DNA of 64,000 nt from Vitellaria paradoxa. Its lineage: Eukaryota > Streptophyta > Magnoliopsida > Ericales > Sapotaceae. The DNA is taken from the NCBI GenBank assembly GCA_019916065.1, contig CM034244.1, positions 30,411,933 through 30,475,932 on the forward strand, given 5' to 3'. The notes beneath the pieces were generated by a model. That model saw only the letters and a program-made list of their open reading frames with translations. It was not told the origin of the DNA and ran no database searches. A program made the position numbers and the translations under genes. Numbering within the stretch: position 1 is the stretch's first letter; every line of letters begins with the position of its first letter. Below are positions 57,401 through 64,000 of this stretch, piece by piece.

Positions 57401-59150
57401 AATGGCCACATCAGCACAAAAAGTCAAATTCAAGAAATATTCCTTTTAAAATTAGATCCCAAAAGAATGCGATAAATCAAATAATAAGTCGATCTCTCAT
57501 CAGCCTAAGACAATCATCACCTAAGGTGTGGCCTAATTAAGCCTCACTTAGATGTGCACCACCACCAAGTGTTACCATTTCACAGAAGGGTGGCGATGAA
57601 TTCGCTTCAAAATAATATACAAATTACTAATACATTAATTCTCAAAGTGGACTTCTAAGTTCCTATATTAAATCGAAGGTAGGCAGTGAAGTATGGTCAA
57701 CATAGGAGAGAATCTAAATGAAAATTCGAAATCCGAACTAATCCATCTTTTGAGAAGAAAACTCGGGTAACTCTAGAAAATATATCAGAAAACTTACAAA
57801 TAACCCTGTAAGAGAATTCTTAGGAACCAATTTTTTTTTAGCACAATCTAACTAAAAATCCAACCAACTTCCTAAGACATCTTGATTCAAGGAATGAGAA
57901 AAACAATGTTGCTTTAGTCTCACATCAAATTATCAGTTGAAAACCATTCGATAAACCCACTATTACTAAATTCATCAAAAATACATCATCACTTTATATG
58001 TGATCAGCTACTCATTTCCATATTGATGTCAAATTTAACCATTTATCAATGCAAAAAAGTCAATGGTCCACCAAATTACATCCAAAAGTAACTCAGGTCT
58101 CTGCAACTCTATTCATTACAATACAATTAGTCATAAGAGTATTAACAATCAAAAGCTCATTCTGATCCATTGAAAAAGACCCTACAAACCTTACACAGGT
58201 CTATGAGAAAAAGAATCACATTGAAGATTTTGTAATATTAAAGAAATTTCTATATTTCTTCTAAAAACTCTTATCGAGATTCTAAGCTACAAGAGGATAA
58301 GTCAAATAAGTCTTTCCACTCTCAAAACATACACAACACCTAATGCTACCCTGAGTTTCTATCTCCAATCATCATATAAAGCCTCAAAGTGGTTTGTGTT
58401 ACCCCGGTTCACGAAACATTTGTATCACTTAGGCATAATCTTACTGCCTAGGATATAGATCAATTAGGTGCTAAAATAACTATATAAGTCTACACCTTTA
58501 TGGTTATCCCCACTATCATAGATATCTATATGATGCAAGTTTATCAAGCCAATTGAAAACAAAATCACTCATCAAGAGTTCACCCACCCACGAAATGACT
58601 AAAATGGATAATGTAAATCACAAAATCTTAGTCTTAACTACCTAAGGCCTAAAGCATTCATAACATAGCTATCAAACTATCACGCCTTAAAATTGAGATG
58701 TTCGAGACGAGTGGTGTGAGAAAACAAGAACTAAATTAAATTGAATTGAATCTTAATCCAAGGTTTAATTGCATCAATGAAGAGTGACTATACATCACCA
58801 TTTGAGTCAACTGTACAACATATATTATAATATGATATAGAGCTCTATGTACATTATTGTTTATTCCCATATTGAACTAACATATTTCAAAAGTAACATC
58901 CCAATAACCACCTGATAAGACCTATCTAACTATAGTATCTTATACATAATAAAACATAAAAATCTTTAATGGTGCGTCATAAATACAACACATCAAATGA
59001 AATAATAATGCAATCTAAGTCACGAGACCTACGCTCTGATTTGCGTAAATAGAAGTGCAAATAAAGATAAAGAGAAAATAAATATCTCGATCAAACCAAT
59101 AATTTCAACTAAACTATAGGAGGATACTAATTGTAGAAGTATTTTTTACA

Positions 59151-59284
59151 CTTAAGGGGCATATGCTTAAATCAACAATCTTGATTTAATCAAAATAAGT
59201 TTGACTAAAATAATAAATTTTATTTGATTGAACTAATAAGTTTTGAATAAATCAAGACCATTAATTTAACATCAGCTCCTAAAG
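59151..59284. mobile_element. MITE in the right LTR copy (~134 bp)
   Basis: The sequence is absent from the left LTR copy. Its ends, CTTAAGGGGCATATGCTTAA and TTAACATCAGCTCCTAAAGG, are rough inverted repeats, with AATCTTGATTTA / AAATCAAGACC inside. Confidence 0.55.
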
Positions 59285-59526
59285 GCAAAAGGCACTTCAG
59301 CAATTAGCATCCTAACTTTGGATGACTGTTCCCAACTCTTACGGTGTCACTCAAATAAACACAATACTAAATAGGTATAGTCTAAGATTGAAATCAATTC
59401 ACTTAGACCCAAATTGTTAGCGTATCGTTTATTGATAATTAGGTGGCCAAAGTTTTTATGATTATAACTTAAAACAATAGTTCATTAATATAACCACCAA
59501 CATGAAACTTTATTATAATTAACAAC

Positions 59527-59670
59527 AACATTGTTTAGAGTTGAAAAAATATAAAACTTTACAAATCTCTACAAACACAAATTATGAGACTGTAAAATTT
59601 AAGTTTTCTATTTACTGCACAAGGCACGAGATACTAATTTTTACAAATTTATATAACTCCAAACATACCC
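59527..59670. mobile_element. MITE family A, copy 5 (144 bp)
   Basis: AAC flanks both sides (59524-59526, 59671-59673). The right end is AACTCCAAACATACCC. It is absent from the corresponding place in the left LTR copy (~55370). Confidence 0.7.
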
Positions 59671-60235
59671 AACATTGGTATGTCAACTCCTAGCAATAAA
59701 TCACTCAATATAAATAATAAAATGTGAAATCTCATGTTTAACCATGAATATCATCAATAATATAGATTTTCATTACAATATGTTCATATCTCAATGAAAC
59801 ATGCATAAGAATAAGTCTTTTAATATATAAAGATATTATATTCAAAACATAAACTAAACGTCATTATTTATCTTATAAAATATATCAAATCATATTAGAT
59901 ATGCATTAAATAAAGTCTAATATTAAATCTGTGTTAAAAAATACAAAAACAAAAAGTAAAATTGCTAAATGATTTGAACATAATTCAAGTAGTGAATCTA
60001 CTATCTAGGTAGCTCAAAGAAGATTGAACCATGTTTAAGTTACCTGACAAACCTAACACAAATTTGAGATCATGACTTGACCCATAAGAAGTAATGGACT
60101 CACATATGTGAGTAACAACCATGAAATACACAAAATATGTGAGATCTAACATTTATATAAACTTATATATGCGTATATATATTCATATATATATATATAT
60201 ATATATCATCAATCTCCATCAAAAATAAAAAATTT

Positions 60236-62552
60236 CTTAAGAAATATTTCTGAAGATGAAATATATTACTAAACTTTAAAGTTGTTCCTATAACTTGTAA
60301 ACTAGACCAAAATCTAGGTATAAACTTTGGATCCCTATCAACCACAATAGACGCAGGTGCATCGTGCAATCTAATGATCTCCTAGATATACAATGCAGCA
60401 CACTTATCAGTCGTGTAATCAGATTTCGTAGGTAGAAAATGTGATGACTTGCTTAACTTATCAACTATCACCAAAATAAAACGAAAACTCTTTCTTTCTC
60501 TTTTTTTTTTTCAGTACGTGATAATCCCATAATCAAATCCATAATAAGATGTTCCCATTTCCACTTTGAAATAGGGAATGATTCTAGTAATTGTGCAAAA
60601 CTTTGATGCTTAGCTTCTACCTATTGACTAGTCAAACATCTAATCATCCATTTTTTTTTTGTAATTTTTCACTTCATGTCAGTCCACAATATTGTTCTCG
60701 CAGATCTCGACATATCTTTGTACTTCCAAGGTGCATAATATAAGGAGAATATTGTGCCTTATCTAAAATTTTCCTCTTCGGTTCTGAATTTTCTAATATC
60801 ACAAACTCTATCACCATAACAAAATAATCTATCATTTCTCACTATAAAGTCTGTCTGCCTATTACCATTGCTTGAAGGAAGTGCTAACATTAGAGTTATA
60901 GTAAATTATTCAATTCTCGAAAACTTCTTTCACACTTATTATTCCATTTAAAGTTAACACCCTTGTGAGTTAATCATGTCATATGCGATATAATGGAAGA
61001 AAGTTTCTAGATAAAATGATGAAAACATCTTGCCAATCCAAGAAAACTATGCACTTTCGCTATATTAGTTGGACGTTCTTAATTCAATACTGTCTCAATT
61101 TTTTAGGATCAACACTGATACCATTTTGTGAAATGACATGCCCCAAGAATACTACTCGATCCAACCAAAATTTGCACTTATTGAGCCTTGCAAACAATTG
61201 TTTCTGTCGCAAAGTTTGTAAAACTATTCTAAGATGTTGCACATGTTCTTTTTTACTTTTTGAGTAAATCAATAAAAATAATTACGAAAACATCAAGATA
61301 GGGTTTAAATACTCTGTTCACCAAGCCCATGAAGACAGCTAGTGTATTGGTCAATCCATATAGTATAACAAGAAACTCATAGTGCTTATATCTAGCTCTG
61401 AAGGCGGTTTTAGGCACATCACTATCCTCTCCTTTAATCTAATATCACCCAAACTTCAAGTCATTTTTTTTTTAAAACACAGTAACACCTTGCAACTGAT
61501 CAAATAAATTGTCAATTATTAGTTATATATAGCTGTTCTTTACTGTTATCCGATTCAGTTGACGATAACCAATACAATATCTCATATACCACCTTTCTTC
61601 TTTACAGATAATACTAGTGCTCCCCATAATGATACAATAGGTTGGATAAAACCTTTGTCTGATAGATCTTGTAACTGAACTTTTAATTTCTTCAACTCAG
61701 TAGGTGCCATTCGAGAAGATGTAATTAAAATTGTTGTAATTTCTAGTAGCAACTTAAAAGTAATTCTATATCCCTATTTAGGATCATCCCCCACGACTTA
61801 TTTGGAAACACATTCGGATATTTACAAGCAATAAATATGTCATTAAGCTTAATTTTCTGGCTTTTAAGCATTAATCACACAAGCAATATATTCCTAACAT
61901 CTCTTACTCAACAATCAAGCAACTAACTTTTAATACAAATATCAAGCAATTAAGTACAACCCTACGATCACTATTGAATACCAATTCCGATTCTCCTAGG
62001 GCTTTAAACGTTACTTCCTTATCCGATCCTCTTAGGACTTAAAACGTTACTTCCTCAAACAATCAATAAAGGTATGATAAACTGACAACTAGTCGATATC
62101 TAAACAATGTTAAAATCATGTATATCCGAAGGTTTCAAATCAACAAGTAAGCCTCTGACAGTTATTTACAACACATCATTTCTGTTTATATATATCACCA
62201 GTAAGAGTAGTCACAACGAACATAAAATCTAACTTAGGTATGAAAGGATGGGTAGACCCAAAATCTACTAATATACGAGCAAGTCTACCAGTACGGAAAA
62301 CATGATTGAACATTCTGACAAGTCATACATATGTTCAATTTCTATACCTATATTTTTATCTGACAACAATCTCAAAGTGAGATATAAAAATGGAATTTTA
62401 TAACATTTGACCATTTCAAGGTCCGTAATCTCCATACCAACAAATGGCATACCATAATCACCTAACCCTTCAACACTTTTCTTCTAATTGGCTCCATGCA
62501 CTAGACACAGATAAGTCTATAGAACCTTCTAACTTAGGTTCTGATACTAAAC
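60236..62552 (-). pseudogene. Ty3/gypsy pol relic (protease, reverse transcriptase, integrase pieces)
   Basis: From right to left on the minus strand: a primer site TAGTATCAGAACC (62549-62537) directly inside an LTR end; a protease piece (ARILVDFGSTHPFIPKLDF, ~62290-62230); reverse transcriptase pieces ([20 protein letters not shown], ~61715-61650; FWLDRVVFLGHVISQNGISV, ~61165-61105); and an integrase piece (SIVVDRDPKFIPRFWSSLQV, ~60345-60285). Many stops and frameshifts. Gag is missing. The order and wording fit chromovirus-type gypsy elements. Confidence 0.75.
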
Positions 62553-64000
62553 TGTCAGACCCCTACTAGAGGTTACATATTTAGTCCTTTCAATAAGGGT
62601 GGATGTTTGTAAATCATTCAACATAATACTCACATTAAATATAACATCTAGCAATTGTAACTTTAAATTAATTTTTTTTCAAAGATTAAAAATTATCACT
62701 AGACTAGGAATTATAAAGGAACAATAGACAACTCGGGTTCTTTTCTCGCACATGCAACCACGCCTACCTCAACCTAAAAAAAAAAAATTAGAATTTTGGT
62801 GTGAGTGTCACACACTCAATGGAAGTGCTATACTTAAAGTAAAAGATAATAAATTATTTACACTTTTGTTTTTTATTTTTTTTTTAATCTAATACTACTT
62901 CCATTCTCATCACATACCAATCAAAACTCATCTCCTAACTAATCAGCTTATGACATGCATCCATAGTCAATTACACACATCCACAGTCAATTGCACAACT
63001 AGAAGTCTCATAAATAATCAAGAGTTAAATTTAACAAGGATAGCAACATCACACCATATCACTAATAGTACAGTTCTTTTATCAACTCGTAGCATCTCAT
63101 TATGCCTCATCTGACAATGTGTCACCACATCATTAATCAAGAATTAAATTTAAGAATGATAGTAACATCATACCACATCATTAATAGCACAACACGGTCC
63201 CTTTATCAACTCATGGCATCACATTATACCCCATTTGGCAATATGTCACCATGTCAAAAATACTATGTTCTAATCTTCAACCTTATCTTATCATTTTACC
63301 AAGTCTTACAATGGTAAAAGAATTATCTTAATGCATTATGACAACCACATGCCCTATCTGGCAGTGTCGTAATATGTATGTATGATGAATAATTTAAATG
63401 TTAATGTAACACACAGTTGGCCCCGTCTGACGTATGAGTTGCGCGCTCAACTTAGATAGTGGCTTTATTTAGCATGTCCCATTGGCCCGATCTAGCCTCA
63501 TATTTGGTCCCATTTGACCTGTCCCCATCTGGCCTCATCTTTGGTCCCATCTGACCTAGGCCCATCTGGCTTCAATGCACGTGTAATGCACACAGTTCAT
63601 GCTATGCAATGGTGTTTGTTATTTTTGTTATTGTTGGGTTTCTCAATAGAAATATCACTTCACCTTCAGTAAACCTTGAATAGTCACCGTTTAGCATTAC
63701 TACAATAGTACATAATTTTTTAAATAGAAATATCAAGCCACGCACTAACATTCTACCGATAGTCATAAATTACCATCAACACAAATAATTCATAATTCTT
63801 TGCATTAAAAAAATATCAATTTTACGAATTATCATTCCATGAATACTCATAATTAAACATTAACACAATTAATTTATAAAGAGACACTATTTCTTATCCA
63901 TATAATTAATTTCCGTAATTAAAATAACAACACTCACAGCCATTGTTTCCAAAAATAATCATAATTCACCATCACATCAGTCAATTCATAGTCAATCAGC
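62553..64000 (-). mobile_element. 5' LTR of the gypsy relic (runs off the right edge)
   Basis: The LTR end reads TGTCAGACCCC on the plus strand (…GGGGTCTGACA on the minus) next to the primer site. It contains a ~120-bp tandem duplication (63016-63260) and a run of short GGTCCCATCTGACC-like repeats at ~63418-63575. The outer end is not in the window. Confidence 0.6.
63016..63260. repeat. ~120-bp tandem duplication and nearby short repeats
   Basis: Units 63016-63134 and 63135-63260 share 'aatcaaga.ttaaattta', 'cac.atca.taatag.aca' and 'tttatcaactc.t.gcatc' words. Further right, CCCATCTGGCCTCATCTTTG-like words recur several times. Confidence 0.75.

Larger units (their letters stand above)
54737..60235 (-). 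mobile_element. Decayed Ty3/gypsy-type element with two LTR-like direct repeats
   Basis: 54737-~56530 and 58678-~60235 align in order over their length (for example 'acagagctctattgta' / 'atagagctctatgtac', 'agactcacatatgtgagcaac' in part). Both start with a TGTTATGCTCC/TATCACGCC-type LTR end as seen from the minus strand. Just inside the right copy the minus strand reads TTTGATAGCTATGTTATGAA, like a shortened tRNA primer-site region. The internal 56530-58677 has no readable gag or pol. The right LTR is cut at ~60235, where unrelated pol sequence begins. Two MITEs sit in the right copy (~59151-59284 and 59527-59670). Confidence 0.5.

Overview
This is nuclear DNA from a flowering plant, most likely a eudicot. 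It is AT-rich, genes are sparse and split by long introns, and nearly every intergenic or intronic stretch holds plant-type transposons. These include Tourist-like MITEs, hAT elements, tRNA-derived SINEs, LINE pieces, Cassandra and another TRIM element, Ty1/copia and Ty3/gypsy relics, and Helitron-like repeats. No prokaryotic or organellar gene block was seen.

Only two host genes are supported. On the minus strand, 8398 to the left edge carries the first three exons of a Nicalin homologue, an ER membrane protein; its later exons lie outside the window. On the plus strand, 50726-51754 is a single-exon F-box protein gene with a C-terminal membrane anchor, in a GC-rich island. The 42 kb between them is mobile-element DNA.

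The centrepiece is 21262-29527: a nearly full-length endogenous pararetrovirus (Caulimoviridae, closest in layout to florendoviruses/petuviruses) on the minus strand. It is a circularly permuted copy slightly longer than one genome: 168 bp at each end are identical, giving a unit of 8098 bp. Following the circle, one large ORF1 encodes movement protein, coat protein with a CCHC knuckle, aspartic protease, reverse transcriptase and RNase H. An overlapping ORF2 of unknown function follows, then an intergenic region with a TATA box, a poly(A) signal and a tRNA-Met primer site. The copy is broken by at least three stops and a frameshift in ORF1 and by a stop and a frameshift in ORF2. It lies between two ~140 bp copies of a host repeat that differ at about 11% of positions, and the right copy runs into a sequence with a Helitron-type 3' end (hairpin plus CTAG at 30204).

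Other regions. 1-8.4 kb: Nicalin introns with hAT, MITE, LINE and Helitron-like insertions. 9.5-19.2 kb: LTR relics, including a probable 3.5 kb solo LTR that contains a complete Cassandra element with 5S rRNA-like LTRs. 30-40 kb: SINE, MITEs and a five-unit 133 bp tandem array. 40.4-45.7 kb: a TRIM element with a GC-rich internal minisatellite, a retroposon with target duplication, a copia gag relic and a hAT element. 46-53 kb: MITEs around the F-box gene. 54.7-64 kb: nested, decayed Ty3/gypsy material on the minus strand.

Element calls rest mainly on terminal repeats and target duplications read directly from the sequence; family names are inferred from motifs, without a database search.
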